DNA of 64,000 nt from Undibacterium_A arcticum (GCF_042660705.1 NZ_JBHSUQ010000001.1); one strand, 5' to 3'; positions 26,835 to 37,199 are shown, counted from the stretch's first letter. Notes: generated from the sequence alone by a model not told the origin. Program-made: numbers and translations.

Positions 26835-28688
26835 CTAGCGTGGCTCGACCGCCGCCGGCGCATCTGCAGCGGCATCGGCGACGCCGCCGCCGGCCGCCTC
26901 CCGCCGCAGCGCCTCGGCGTCGCGCGCGAACATCTCTTCCAGCTCCTGCCGGCCCTGCTTGACCATCGACATCATCTGTTCCTGATCCTGGTAATACGGG
27001 TACACCGCCAGCAGTGTCTTCAGGTTATGGGCGCGAAATTGCTGCACCAGCTGCTGCGCGCGTTGCGCGTCGACACCGAGCTGCTGCAATACCTGGCCGC
27101 CCAGCTGCAGTGCAGCCTCGAAGGTTTCACGCTCGATGATGGTGACGCCGCGATCCATCAGGTCGTAGTAGTGGCTGACATTGCGCGCGCGTGCCAGGAT
27201 TTGCAGCTGCGGAAAATTGCGCCGGGCCATATCGACCAGTGCCAGGCTGTCGTCGACATCGTCGATCGCGACCACCAGCAGCCGCGCACTGCCGGCACCG
27301 GCGGCATGCAGCAGGTCCCTGCGGGTGGGGTCGCCATAGAACACCTTGAAGCCGAATTTGCGCAGCAGTTCGATCTGGTCCGGGTCGTGGTCCAGCACCG
27401 TGGCCTTGATCCGGTTGGCAAACAGCAGGCGCCCGATGATCTGGCCGAAGCGGCCAAAGCCGGCGATGATCACCGGATTATCCTGCGGCGCGATCGCATC
27501 GTCCGGGCGCCGCCGCTGCCGCAGCAGCTGCCGCAGGCGCGGCGCCAGCAGTTGGTCATACAGCAGCAACAGCAATGGCGTGCCGACCATCGACAGCGTC
27601 ACCACCACCACCAGCAAGGACGCGGTGGCCGGCGCGAAAACCTTGGCCGTGGCAGCCGCGCCGAACACCACGAACGCGAATTCGCCGCCCTGCGACAGCA
27701 GGATCGCAAACAGCAGCCGCTGCCCGCGCGCGATCTGGAAGCGCTGGCTCAGCAGGACCAGCACGCCGATCTTCAGTGTCAGGAAGCCGGCGACCAGCGC
27801 CAGCACCAGCCGGGGTTGCGCCAGCAACACGCCGAAATCGACCGACATCCCGACCGCAATGAAAAACAGCCCCATCAGCAAGCCCTTGAACGGCTCCAGG
27901 TCGGTTTCCAGCGCGTGCCGGTATTCGGAGTCGGCCAGCAGCACGCCGGCCAGGAAGCTGCCGAGCGCCATCGACATGCCAACCGATTGCATCAAGAGCC
28001 CGATCGCAATCACCAGCAGCAGCGCGAATGCGGTAAAGATCTCGCGCAGTTCGGTCTTGGCGATGACGCGCAGCAGCGGCCGCAACAGATGGCGGCTGCT
28101 GAAGATCAGCGCCGCGATCACGGCCAGCACCTTCAGCGCACCGAGCCAGCCGTGGCCGGCGCTGCCGGCGACTGCCACGCCCAGCAGCGGAATGATGGCG
28201 ATCATCGGAATCGCGGCGATGTCTTGCAGCAGCAGGATCGCAAACGCGGCCGAGCCGGCCGGCGTGCTTTTCAGATTGCGCTCCTGCAAGGTCGCCAGCG
28301 CGATCGCGGTCGATGACAGCGACAGCCCGAGCGCCGCAATCAGCGCGGTTCTCCAGTCGACCCCGAGCAGCAGCGCGGCCAGCGTCAGCACCGCGCTGCA
28401 GGCAGCGAGCTGGGCGCTGCCCCAGCCGAAGATCGGACGCCGCAGCGACCACAGCCGTTTCGGATCGAGCTCCAGCCCGATCATGAACAGCAGCAGCACC
28501 ACGCCGAATTCGGAAAAATGCAGGATGTCCTCGACATTCTCGATCAGGCGCAAACCCCAGGGCCCGATCGCGATGCCGGCCAGCAAATAGCCCAGCACGG
28601 CGCCAAGGCCGAGGCGTTTCGCCAGCGGCACCGCCAATACCGCGGCAGTCAGGTAGATCAATCCGTTCAGCAGCAGGCTATGTTCCAT
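26835..28688 (-). CDS. Kef-type K+/H+ antiporter (CPA2) with RCK domain
   Basis: 617 residues, matching KefB/KefC/YbaL-type transporters. About a dozen membrane segments fill residues 1-380, then an RCK/TrkA-N domain starts PVIIAGFGRFGQIIGRLL (GxGxxG nucleotide-binding motif, about residue 415) and runs with DHDPDQIELLRKFG and YGDPTRRDLL. The Ala/Pro-rich tail ends in VEPR. It exchanges potassium for protons, usually gated by glutathione adducts or nucleotides. No KefF/KefG ancillary gene is adjacent. The start at 28688 gives a membrane-ready N-terminus (MEHSLLLNGLIYLTA). Confidence 0.9.
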   Translation of the reverse strand: MEHSLLLNGLIYLTAAVLAVPLAKRLGLGAVLGYLLAGIAIGPWGLRLIENVEDILHFSEFGVVLLLFMIGLELDPKRLWSLRRPIFGWGSAQLAACSAVLTLAALLLGVDWRTALIAALGLSLSSTAIALATLQERNLKSTPAGSAAFAILLLQDIAAIPMIAIIPLLGVAVAGSAGHGWLGALKVLAVIAALIFSSRHLLRPLLRVIAKTELREIFTAFALLLVIAIGLLMQSVGMSMALGSFLAGVLLADSEYRHALETDLEPFKGLLMGLFFIAVGMSVDFGVLLAQPRLVLALVAGFLTLKIGVLVLLSQRFQIARGQRLLFAILLSQGGEFAFVVFGAAATAKVFAPATASLLVVVVTLSMVGTPLLLLLYDQLLAPRLRQLLRQRRRPDDAIAPQDNPVIIAGFGRFGQIIGRLLFANRIKATVLDHDPDQIELLRKFGFKVFYGDPTRRDLLHAAGAGSARLLVVAIDDVDDSLALVDMARRNFPQLQILARARNVSHYYDLMDRGVTIIERETFEAALQLGGQVLQQLGVDAQRAQQLVQQFRAHNLKTLLAVYPYYQDQEQMMSMVKQGRQELEEMFARDAEALRREAAGGGVADAAADAPAAVEPR

Positions 28689-29148
28689 CGGCGTATCCGG
28701 TCGCGTGGGTGGGGTCGCTGGTTCGGGGCAAGCAGCCCATCCAGCGTATACGAACGCACCCCGGCTTGGCCAGCGCGATCGCGCTGGCGGCTGGACGCCA
28801 CGCCGCGCACCGGCCTCGGCCAATCCAGGTGACATCCCGCCGTTTTAGAAATTTGATGGGGAGTATCAGGCGAAAATATGGTTCATGCCCTTGATTTGCA
28901 AGGACTGCAAAAAATACACCAGCGAGTATATTTTTGACAAAATGCTGTCCTCGAATGTGTGCAAGTTGCCATTACGTACTGCACCGCGGCAAAGTTGTAC
29001 TGGGACTGCTCTTGTTTTTTAGCGTTTGACTCAGCACCGGTGGCCTGCGCAATACCGGTTCAGCTCGCAACCTCGCGCGGCGCAAAAAAAAGGGCGCGAA
29101 ATCCGCGCCCTTCTTGCCCCGCCGGGACCGGCTGGCGCCGGTCGCGAG
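28689..29148. other. Intergenic region between the antiporter and pckG
   Basis: 460 bases without a gene. The left part would carry the antiporter promoter (minus strand); A/T-rich patches lie at 28900-28950. The right end holds the pckG terminator described separately. No other feature recognised. Confidence 0.5.
29084..29113 (-). terminator. Rho-independent terminator of pckG
   Basis: On the minus strand: AGGGCGCG, loop, CGCGCCCT followed by a run of seven or eight T, 35 bases after the pckG stop. Confidence 0.9.
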
Positions 29149-31027
29149 TTACGCCGCCAGCTGCCGCTCCAGCTGTACCTTGACTGCCTGCAGGTCTGGC
29201 GGCAGGTGGTATTTCAGCTTGTCGAACAGCTCGCTATGCAGTTGCAGTTCCGCGGCCCAGGCCGCCTTGTCGATCGACGTGATGCGGTCGAACTGCTGCT
29301 GGGTGAACTCGATACCGTCCCACGACAGGTCGCCGAACTCGGGCGTGGTGCCGAACATGTGCTCGACGCCGCCGGCCTTGCCTTCGATCCGGTCCAGCAT
29401 CCACTTCAGCACGCGCATGTTGTCGCCGAAGCCGGGCCAGACGAACTTGCCGTTCTCGTCGGTACGGAACCAGTTGACGCAATAGATCTTTGGCACCGTG
29501 GCACCGGTTGCGCCGATTTTCTTGCCCATGTCCAGCCAGTGCTGGAAGTAGTCGCTCATGTTGTAACCCATGAACGGCAGCATCGCGAACGGATCGCGCC
29601 GCACCACGCCCATTTGACCTGCGGCCGCAGCCGTGGTCTCGGAGCCCATGGTCGCGGCCATGTACACGCCTTCCACCCAGTTGCGCGCCTCGGTCACCAG
29701 CGGCACCGTGGTCGAGCGACGTCCGCCAAAAATGAAGGCCGAAATCGGCACGCCGGCCGGATCGTCCCAGGCCGGATCGAGCACCGGATTCTGCGTCGCG
29801 GATACGGTGAAGCGCGCATTCGGGTGCGCCGCCTTGCGACCGGTTTCCTTGGCGATTGCCGGGGTCCAGTCCTTGCCCTGCCAGTCGATCAGATGGGCCG
29901 GTGGTGCCGAAGTCATGCCTTCCCACCAGATGTCGCCGTCATCGGTCAGCGCGACGTTGGTGAAGATGGTGTTGGCAGTCATCGACGCCATGCAATTGGA
30001 GTTGGTCGCGGTATTGGTGCCCGGTGCGACGCCGAAATAACCGGCTTCGGGATTGATCGCATACAGCTTGCCATCGGCACCCGGTTTGATCCAGGCGATG
30101 TCGTCGCCGACGGTGGTGACCTTCCAGCCGTCGAAGGTCTTCGGCGGAATCAGCATCGCGAAATTGGTCTTGCCGCAGGCCGACGGGAACGCCGCCGCGA
30201 CGTAGTGCTTCTTGCCCTCGGGCGACTCGACGCCGAGGATCAGCATGTGCTCGGCCAGCCAGCCCGGGCTACCGGAGGGCCCTTGTGCGGCTTGGCGGCC
30301 CATGTTCGACGCGATGCGCAGCGCAAAGCATTTCTTGCCGAGCAGCGCATTGCCGCCGTAGCCGGAACCGAACGACCAGATCTCGCGTGTCTGCGGGTAG
30401 TGCACGATGTACTTGGTGGCATTGCACGGCCAGGCCACATCCTTCTCGCCGGCGGCCAGCGGTTGGCCTACCGTGTGCATGCACGGCACGAATTCGCCGT
30501 CGCTGCCGAGCACGTCGAACACGGGCTTGCCCATGCGGGTCATGATCTGCATGTTGACCGCCACGTACGGGCTATCGGACAGCTCGACGCCGATGTGGGC
30601 GATCGGCGAACCGAGCGGGCCCATCGAGAACGGCACCACGTACATGGTGCGGCCGCGCATGCAGCCGTCGAACAGCCCGTGCATGGTGGTGCGCATCTCG
30701 GCTGGCGCCATCCAGTTATTGGTCGGGCCGGCGTCCTCTTCCTTGTCCGAGCAGATGAAGGTGCGGTCTTCGACCCGCGCCACGTCGGACGGATCGGAGC
30801 AGGCCAGGTAGCTGTTCGGACGCTTGGCGTCGTTCAGTTTCTTCATGGTGCCGGCGGCGACCATCTGGGCGCACAGCCGGTCGTATTCTTGCTGCGAGCC
30901 ATCGCACCAGTGGATACTGTCGGGTTTGGTCAGCGCGGCCATGTCGGCCACCCAGTTGATCAGTTTGATGCTTGATGTAAGACGGGACGTTCAATGCTGC
31001 AACGCCACCCATAACGGCCTGATTCAT
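29149..31027 (-). CDS. pckG: Phosphoenolpyruvate carboxykinase, GTP-dependent (frameshifted near N-terminus)
   Basis: Converts oxaloacetate and GTP to phosphoenolpyruvate, GDP and CO2 in gluconeogenesis. About 626 residues after correction. Kinase-1 P-loop region FPSACGKTNFAMLIPP, the metal/substrate segment GDDIAWI, and FGGRRSTTVPLV are all present. The true start is the ATG at 31027 (MNQAVMGGVAALNVPSYIKH); the frame is lost at about 30965-30975, where two missing bases (or one extra) in CATCAAACTG separate it from LINWVADMAALTKPDS. The uninterrupted frame starts only at 30951. GTP-type enzymes are usual in betaproteobacteria. Terminator immediately downstream. Confidence 0.93.
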
Positions 31028-31482
31028 GAAACTACCTCCAATGCCAATAGAAATCTGGTGTGTCCCGGCACGGCAGGATCGTCTGGCTGGCGCGCATGAC
31101 CGATGGTCGGCGCCCAGCATACGGCGGTCTTGTCGATTGCGTTCGGCTGACCGGTCGCAATGCGCCGGTATCAGCGTGAATAACAAACAGGCTAACAAAC
31201 TAGCCAACAAACAGGATAAACAAGCAGGCGAGCCGGTTTATTATTCAGGCTTCGGGTCAGTCGTGCAGGCCCAGCGAGCCAATGCGCATGCGAAAAATAG
31301 GTGCCGATTGTACACCCGCACCCATCCGATTTCCTTGTCCCAGGCCAAATTTGTAGTAGTAGTTGTTGACTAATGTAGTGGGTTATTTTATGCGCCGACC
31401 AGCACGTTGCTTTGTTACGAAATGATCGCGCCGCTGGGGTCGGCTGGCGGCACCGTGCTCACCACCCAACCCTGAAAATGCC
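31028..31482. promoter_or_regulatory. Divergent region between pckG and a 2-hydroxyacid dehydrogenase
   Basis: 455 bases with no gene. 31185-31226 contains three spaced copies of an AACAAAC element, and 31336-31390 is AT-rich, a plausible promoter for the rightward gene. Nothing more is claimed. Confidence 0.35.
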
Positions 31483-32472
31483 ATGAAGATAGCCATACTC
31501 GACGATTACCAGGACGTAGTGCGCCGGCTGGACTGTTTCAGTCTGCTCGACGGGCACCAGGTCAAGGTGTTCAACCATGGCGCAACCGGGGTCGGCCAGC
31601 TGGCGATCCGGCTCGCGCCGTTTGATGCACTGGTGCTGATCCGCGAACGCACCGCCTTGCGCCGTGCGCTGCTGACGCGCTTGCCGAACCTGAAACTGAT
31701 CTCGCAAACCGGCAAGGTGTCTGGCCATATCGACGTCGCCGCCGCCACCGCGCAAGGTGTCGCGATTGCCGAAGGCGTCGGCGACCCGACCGCGCCGGCG
31801 GAGCTGACTTGGGCGCTGATCATGGCGGCCCAGCGCAAGATTGCGCAATATGCGTCCAATCTCAAGGACGGGCTGTGGCAGAGCGCGACGCTCGATCCAC
31901 AGCACAACACGCTCGGCACGGTGCTGAAGGGCAAGACGCTCGGTATCTGGGGTTACGGCAAGATCGGGCGCCTGATCGCCGGCTATGGCAAGGCGTTCGG
32001 CATGCAGATACTGGTCTGGGGCCGCGCGCCAAGCCGCGCCGCCGCAGCCGCCGACGGCCATCTCGCGGCCGAGTCAAAAGAGGCCTTCTTCGCGCAATCA
32101 GACGTCATCACCATGCATCTGCGGCTTAATGATGTGACGCGCGGAATCGTCACTGAAACTGATCTGGCCCGCATGCAACCAAGCGCGCTGTTCGTCAATA
32201 CCAGCCGCGCCGAACTGGTCGCGCCCGGCGCGCTGGAACAGGCGTTACGGCAGGGCCGCCCCGGTGGCGCCGCGCTCGACGTGTTCGAGACCGAGCCGCT
32301 GCCGCGCGATTCGGTACTGCTGCGGATGGAAAACGTGCTGGCGACGCCGCACCTCGGCTATGTCGAACGCGACAGTTACGAATTGTATTTTCGCGCCGCG
32401 TTTCAGAATGTGGTCGATTTCGCCGCCGGCCAGCCGAAGAATGTGCTGAATCCCGAGGCGCTGAAGGAATAA
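31483..32472 (+). CDS. D-isomer-specific 2-hydroxyacid dehydrogenase family protein
   Basis: 329 residues. NAD-binding Rossmann motif LGIWGYGKIGRLIAGYGKAF (about residues 150-169) and the family's catalytic set: Arg in NTSRAEL, Glu in DVFETEP and His in ATPHLGYVE. Reduces 2-keto acids or oxidises D-2-hydroxyacids with NAD(P). It lacks the ACT domain of SerA. The start MKIAILDDYQD is typical of the subgroup. Stand-alone gene divergent from pckG; the substrate cannot be told from sequence. Confidence 0.9.
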   Translation: MKIAILDDYQDVVRRLDCFSLLDGHQVKVFNHGATGVGQLAIRLAPFDALVLIRERTALRRALLTRLPNLKLISQTGKVSGHIDVAAATAQGVAIAEGVGDPTAPAELTWALIMAAQRKIAQYASNLKDGLWQSATLDPQHNTLGTVLKGKTLGIWGYGKIGRLIAGYGKAFGMQILVWGRAPSRAAAAADGHLAAESKEAFFAQSDVITMHLRLNDVTRGIVTETDLARMQPSALFVNTSRAELVAPGALEQALRQGRPGGAALDVFETEPLPRDSVLLRMENVLATPHLGYVERDSYELYFRAAFQNVVDFAAGQPKNVLNPEALKE

Positions 32473-32550
32473 AGCAGCAGGCCGGCACCAGAACCCCCAT
32501 TCCCTGTCGCCCCAGATCGGCGCACCCCCGCCAAATTGTGTTGACGAAAA

Positions 32551-32573
32551 GCAAGCGATGAGGCTACGCTTGC
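32551..32573. terminator. Hairpin after the dehydrogenase gene
   Basis: Stem GCAAGCG / CGCTTGC with a 9-base loop, nested in outer TTGAC (32541) / GTCAA (32579) arms. No T-run, so it is only a possible transcript end. Confidence 0.35.
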
Positions 32574-32713
32574 CATTGTGTCAATAATGCGATTTGCACA
32601 TCATTGCGTGCCGGCAAGGCGCGGAACCTGTGCATTCCGCACCTGATTTCTTCATTGCGCTGCAGGCGTCCCGAGGCGGGTTTGGGGTGGCGGCTAATTC
32701 ATAACAGGGAAAT

Positions 32714-34762
32714 ATGCAAAAACAGACCGTAGTGCGTAACGCGTTGATCGTGGCCGGTGTCATCGGCTTGGCCGCATGTGGCGGCGGATCAAGTTCCACA
32801 TCCGGCAGTGGTTCGACACTGACTTCGACGACCAGCCCAGCGCCGACCCAGATCGGCGGCACCGCCGCCTCCGGCGCGCCGTTCGCCGGCGCAACGGTCA
32901 CCCTCACCGATGCCAACGGCACCCAGAAGACGATCACTGCCGCCGCCGATGGCAGCTACGTGTTCGACGCCAAGGGCATGACCGCACCTTTCGTCATCAG
33001 CGCCACCGGAATGGCCGGAGGCACCACCACCACTTACGTGGCTGTCATGGCCGACGTGCTGAACGACGGCGACACCAGGACGCTGAACGTGACGCCGTTG
33101 ACAACCGCGGTCGCAGCGCTGCTGTCCGATGCCAACGATCCGCTCGACATGCTGGACTCCGCCAAGTTGAAGGCCAAGGCCACGCCGGCCGAGATCGGCA
33201 AGGCAGTCACCGCGATCCGCACGGTACTGGCCAACGTGGTCACGGCAACCGGCGCCGATGCCAGCACCTTCGATCCGATGACGACTGCATTCAAGGCCAA
33301 CCGCACCGGACTCGATTCCGTACTCGACGCCATCAAGGTCAGCCTGTCGGGTCAGGGCGTCGTGTTGACCAACGCCTTCGCGCCGATTCCGGAGAGCGCC
33401 GCCGCGTTGGGTGCTGCCGCTGCGCCCTCGGTCGCTCTGACCAAAACCAATCTCGCGACACCGCCGGCGCCGCTGGTGGCGCCGACGATCGACATGTCGA
33501 GCATCGCGGCCATCCTCGATAGCTGGCGCGATCAGCTCAACGGCTGCTTTGCGCAGGCCGCGGCCGACCGGGTCACGTTGTCCGGCGGCGCAGTCACGGG
33601 CGTCAAGGGCGCCTGCGCCCAGGTCAGCGGCTTCAACCCCAACTACAAGTCGAACGGCTACACGCTGTTTCAGACCTATGGCGATCTGTTGTCCGATCCG
33701 GCCATGGATGGCGCGAAATTCGGCATCCCAGACTTTCTGACCCTGATCAAAACGGATACGGGAGCCGACCTGGCAGTGTTCCGCCTGGACTACAAGCGCA
33801 GCGACGGCGACACCAACCACGTGCTCGACGTCGCGCAGAAAGTGGCAGTGACCACGGCCACCAGCAGTGGCTGGAGCGTGGTCGGCAACCAGCGCGATTA
33901 TGACGCCTCGGTGCAGGCGCGTTTCGACCGCATCGTCGACCTCAAGAACGGCGGCAAGGTCGGCTACAGCACCGGTCTGCGCCTGTTCTTCAATCCGCTC
34001 GGCCCGAACGCCAGCGATGTCAACGTGGTGCGGGTCAGCGGTCCGGGCTTGCCGGCCGCCGGCGTGGTACTGGGCAAGTCGGACGCCTGCGGCACCGCCA
34101 GCTATCTGCAGATCCAGAACAAGACCGGCAGCCTCACCAGCGTGGTGCCCGCCTATATGCGCACCGCCAGTTCCTTTTTCCTGGGCGCGGCCAACGCCGA
34201 TGGCTCGGCCTTCAACTGGAGTGCGTTCGCGACCAGCCCCAATTGGGCCGACGTGCCGGTATCCGATTTCTCGGCCCTGCTGCCGTTCGCGCGGTACAAG
34301 TTTGAAGTGTACCGCTCGGCTACCGACACGGCGCCCAAGGCGGTGTTCTATACGCGCATTACCGCAGCGCCGGTGGCGCCGGCTTACGGTGCAGCGCTGC
34401 AATGGAACGACTTGAGCGCGGCGGCCAAGACCTACCTCGACCCGACCAACGCGACCCAGGCGGCGGCCTTGACCACTGCCACCGTTGGCTGGACCCGCAA
34501 CCCGCTGGCGGCGCCGGTCAACAGCGTGACCATGTTCGGGCGCTCCGCGACGACGCGCATCAATGCGCAGATCTGGGGCATCAAGCAGGACGCTGCCTCG
34601 GCCGCCATCAATGTGGCAGCGCTGGGCAGCTCGTCCGGCATCTCGTGTACTGCCGCCACCATTCCGGCGCTGAACGTGGCCGGCAATTATCGGGAGATCG
34701 TGCTGCGCAGCCGCAACCACAGCGATGTGAATCAATACACGACCTGGACCTATCAGAACTAG
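32714..34762 (+). CDS. Large predicted lipoprotein with carboxypeptidase-regulatory-like domain
   Basis: 682 residues. Lipoprotein signal ALIVAGVIGLAACGGG (Cys near residue 22) and a Ser/Thr/Gly linker. Residues ~45-110 look like a CarboxypepD_reg/Big-type beta domain (GTAASGAPFAGATVTLTDAN, DGSYVFD). The remainder has no family I recognise; several Cys occur in the C-terminal half. Envelope-anchored. Ribosome site AGGGA just before the ATG. Same opening style as the lipoproteins at 11054, 24666 and 37200. Confidence 0.75.
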   Translation: MQKQTVVRNALIVAGVIGLAACGGGSSSTSGSGSTLTSTTSPAPTQIGGTAASGAPFAGATVTLTDANGTQKTITAAADGSYVFDAKGMTAPFVISATGMAGGTTTTYVAVMADVLNDGDTRTLNVTPLTTAVAALLSDANDPLDMLDSAKLKAKATPAEIGKAVTAIRTVLANVVTATGADASTFDPMTTAFKANRTGLDSVLDAIKVSLSGQGVVLTNAFAPIPESAAALGAAAAPSVALTKTNLATPPAPLVAPTIDMSSIAAILDSWRDQLNGCFAQAAADRVTLSGGAVTGVKGACAQVSGFNPNYKSNGYTLFQTYGDLLSDPAMDGAKFGIPDFLTLIKTDTGADLAVFRLDYKRSDGDTNHVLDVAQKVAVTTATSSGWSVVGNQRDYDASVQARFDRIVDLKNGGKVGYSTGLRLFFNPLGPNASDVNVVRVSGPGLPAAGVVLGKSDACGTASYLQIQNKTGSLTSVVPAYMRTASSFFLGAANADGSAFNWSAFATSPNWADVPVSDFSALLPFARYKFEVYRSATDTAPKAVFYTRITAAPVAPAYGAALQWNDLSAAAKTYLDPTNATQAAALTTATVGWTRNPLAAPVNSVTMFGRSATTRINAQIWGIKQDAASAAINVAALGSSSGISCTAATIPALNVAGNYREIVLRSRNHSDVNQYTTWTYQN

Positions 34763-34795
34763 GCGGCGCGGTCCGACCTCGTCGACGCGCCGGCC

Positions 34796-35566
34796 CTACG
34801 GCAGCGCGTCGGACGAGATGCCGGGCAGTCTGATCTTGGGCGTCGGCACCGCCAGCCGCGGTTCGGGCAAGCCGCGCCACAGTCCGGCCCAGCCGGGCGG
34901 CCACGTCAGCGCCGGGCCCGCGTAGTCGGGCACGTTGCGCCGCACCGCGATGACGGGCACTGGCGGCAGCGCTGGTTGCGCGGCGCCGACGTGCGCCATA
35001 TTCAGGCTGTACATATAGTTCGGCAGCAATGCCGCGCACACCGCATCGAACCACGCGGTGTGGTCCTCGTCGCGGCCGAGCGCCTGGGCCAGACCCGGCG
35101 GGTCGAACCGGGCCAGCGCCTCGATCAATTCCTCGGTCGTGGCGCCGGGCTGGTCGCCCCAGCCCATCACCGGATTGAAGTTGTACTCGGCGCCGGAGCC
35201 ATACCAGCCCTCGCGCCACGGTCGCTGCATCCAGTTGCGCGGGCCGGTAAACAGGTGCCAGCGCCAGTGCAGGCCGGACGGCTTCGGCCAAGTGTACAGA
35301 TACAGGCGCTGATAACCGGCCCGGTGCAGCGCACGCACCATCGCCATCAAGCGCGCATGCGGCATCCGGTCCGGCGCTGCGTGGCGAAACAAAATAAGCT
35401 CACCGTCGGCATGCTGCAGCTGGTCGCTCGACAGGTTCAGATCCAGCACCCGCTGCTCGTTGCCGAAACGCACGGCGACCCAGCCGCTCAGCAGATTGAC
35501 CGAAGTCAGTACGCCGTAGCCGCGATAGCGATGGAAAATGATGGTGCCGGGAGCGATCGGTTTCAT
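34796..35566 (-). CDS. Hypothetical protein with SH3-like N-terminus
   Basis: 256 residues, no signal peptide. The N-terminal ~60 residues (KPIAPGTIIFHRYRGYGVL, GWVAVRFGNEQRVLDL) resemble small barrels that begin 'PGT.I.H..+G.G.V'. The rest is Trp- and Pro-rich (WPKPSGLHWRWHLF, NWMQRPWREGW) and not recognised. Convergent with the preceding lipoprotein gene, 33 bases apart. The ATG at 35566 is the best start; an ATG at 35596 is possible. Confidence 0.6.
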   Translation of the reverse strand: MKPIAPGTIIFHRYRGYGVLTSVNLLSGWVAVRFGNEQRVLDLNLSSDQLQHADGELILFRHAAPDRMPHARLMAMVRALHRAGYQRLYLYTWPKPSGLHWRWHLFTGPRNWMQRPWREGWYGSGAEYNFNPVMGWGDQPGATTEELIEALARFDPPGLAQALGRDEDHTAWFDAVCAALLPNYMYSLNMAHVGAAQPALPPVPVIAVRRNVPDYAGPALTWPPGWAGLWRGLPEPRLAVPTPKIRLPGISSDALP

Positions 35567-35832
35567 GGTGGTGCCAAAGGCGCAATGCACTTGCAAAAGG
35601 ATTTAGTGTAGCGGAAATCGACGCGTACGCAGAAGCCATCCCCGCAAACATACTGCGTGCGGCAGGCGCGGAGTCGATTGCACCGGGTTGACGCGTCGGC
35701 AGCGGTGTTCTCGGCAACCGTCGCCCACGCTTGCCTGGCGCCGGCAACTATCCTACCATCTGAGGCCGGCCGAATTTAAGCAACTGCGTAAACCCCTGCC
35801 CGGCCCAACGCCATCCAACCAGACAGAACATC

Positions 35833-36317
35833 ATGAGCCTACGCATCCTCGCCACCGGCGGTACCTTCGACAAACACTATGACGAGATCGCCGGCAAGCT
35901 CGGCTTCGGCGACAGTCATCTGCCGGCCGTGATTGCGCGCAGCCGCATGACCGTCAAGGCGGCGCTGGAACAGCTGCCGTTGCTCGATTCGCTCGAGATG
36001 CAGGACGCCGACAGGCAGCGCGTGCTGGCGTCCTGCCGCGCCAGCGCCGAGAGCGCGATCGTCATCATCCACGGCACCGATACCATGCGCGAAACCGGCG
36101 AAGTATTAGGTAACGCCAAACTGGGCAAGACCATCATCCTGACCGGCGCCATGATCCCGTACGAGATCGCCAATTCCGACGCGCTGTTCAATCTGGGCTT
36201 CGCCTGCGGTGTCGCGCAAACCCTGCCGTCCGGCGTGTATGTCGCGATGAACGGCCAGGTGTTCGGCTGGGACAACGTGCAAAAGAACCGCGTGGCAGGT
36301 GTTTCCAGCCGGGCTAG
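35833..36317 (+). CDS. Single-domain asparaginase-like protein (frameshifted at 3' end)
   Basis: Matches the N-terminal, catalytic domain of type I/II L-asparaginases: ILATGGTFDKHYD (nucleophile Thr) and IIHGTDTMRETGEVLG (second catalytic Thr-Asp). Members of this betaproteobacterial type are only about 160 residues and lack the C-terminal domain. The open frame continues with unrelated sequence to 36543, but adding one T to the TTT run at 36302-36304 gives VAGVFQPG and a stop at 36315, i.e. 161 residues, the family length. Whether it hydrolyses asparagine is unproven. Confidence 0.8.
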
Positions 36318-36528
36318 GGTCGGTCGGCCTGACGCAATCGCCGCGAACAATGCGCTGGACGAGGACCGATGTTGCCGGATTTGCAGTGTCAAGAGCGCGC
36401 GTTTGACCAAAAAGCCGGTGACACTGTACCGCTCAGGGATTCAACGACCGATTCCGCCTCCGTCCGACAGTCTCCTGGTTTGCAACAGCGTCCGCAAAGT
36501 CCCTTATAATCTGCCGATATTAGTGCTA

Positions 36529-36548
36529 CGATACTCTGTATAGTATCG
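36529..36548. promoter_or_regulatory. Palindromic operator upstream of CsoR/FrmR-type repressor
   Basis: CGATACT-N6-AGTATCG, 50 bases before the repressor start. The core ATACT...TATAGTAT resembles published FrmR-type operator half-sites (ATACTATA-like), so it is likely the autoregulatory site. Confidence 0.6.
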
Positions 36549-36596
36549 CTGTAGGTATTCATTCACCGATTCAACCCATTCCCTAGGAGCACTATT

Positions 36597-36911
36597 TTGG
36601 CTGATACCTCACTCCCGAAAGTCGTCGTCGGCACCGCGCTGACGCCGGAACAGAAGAAAGACCTGCTGCACCGTCTGGCGCGCGTCGAAGGTCAGTTGCG
36701 CGGCGTGCAGAAGCTGATTTCGCTGGCGGCGGTACCGTCCGACTGCGACGGCGTGGCGCAGCAATTAGCCGCCGCCCGCAAGGCGCTCGATCGATCGTTC
36801 GTCAACCTGCTGACCAGCTCGATGACCACCCATACCGCCGGTGCCACCAGCACCGCCGATGCCGCCGAACGCGCCAAGCACCTGGCGTCGATGCTCGACA
36901 AATTCGCCTGA
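36597..36911 (+). CDS. CsoR/RcnR/FrmR family (DUF156) transcriptional repressor
   Basis: 104 residues, all-helical. Conserved LLHRLARVEGQLRGVQKLI, then a single conserved Cys in SDCDGV on helix 2 and the QQLAAARKALDRSFVNLL helix. CsoR copper sensors add His and Cys ligands on the next helix; these are missing, so a formaldehyde- or thiol-reactive sensor of FrmR/CstR type fits better than a copper sensor. The start is TTG (36597) behind TAGGAG. No frmA, copper or nickel exporter gene follows; the next gene is a lipoprotein 289 bases on. Confidence 0.85.
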   Translation: MADTSLPKVVVGTALTPEQKKDLLHRLARVEGQLRGVQKLISLAAVPSDCDGVAQQLAAARKALDRSFVNLLTSSMTTHTAGATSTADAAERAKHLASMLDKFA

Positions 36912-37199
36912 GCGAAGCCGAATTGCCGCGCCATCGGGCGCAGGTTTGATCTCGTATTTGTATTTGCGGGGGAGTATGTGTAAAAATCTATGATATTGCT
37001 TTTGAACTCATTGGGTCTTGAAAAATACTGAGTCCTGTATTTACTTTTGGTAATACTTGCGCAAAGTCATGATGCGGGTATTCTGCATCGTGGCAAAATA
37101 GGGGTGCAGTCACGATCAGGGCGCCGCGTAGTATCGGTTTTCCTGCCAGTGCCGGACACTCTGGTGCGTCCGCCGGCACACATTATGTGGGGGGTTCTC

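Noticed and set aside
27027..28316. 429-codon plus-strand frame opposite the Kef-type antiporter
   Set aside because: Gln/Arg/His-rich antisense shadow; no start signal or family match.
29026..30975. 649-codon plus-strand open frame opposite pckG
   Set aside because: Antisense shadow of a high-GC gene; the minus strand encodes a full PEP carboxykinase with catalytic motifs, the plus frame has no family resemblance.
32789..34735. 648-codon minus-strand open frame opposite a lipoprotein gene
   Set aside because: Composition typical of antisense reading (Arg/His/Gly-rich); the plus strand has a lipoprotein signal and ribosome site.
35833..36543. Asparaginase-like protein with a 75-residue novel tail
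   Set aside because: The tail starts exactly at a TTT run; adding one T ends the protein at the family's usual length, so the tail is a frameshift artefact.
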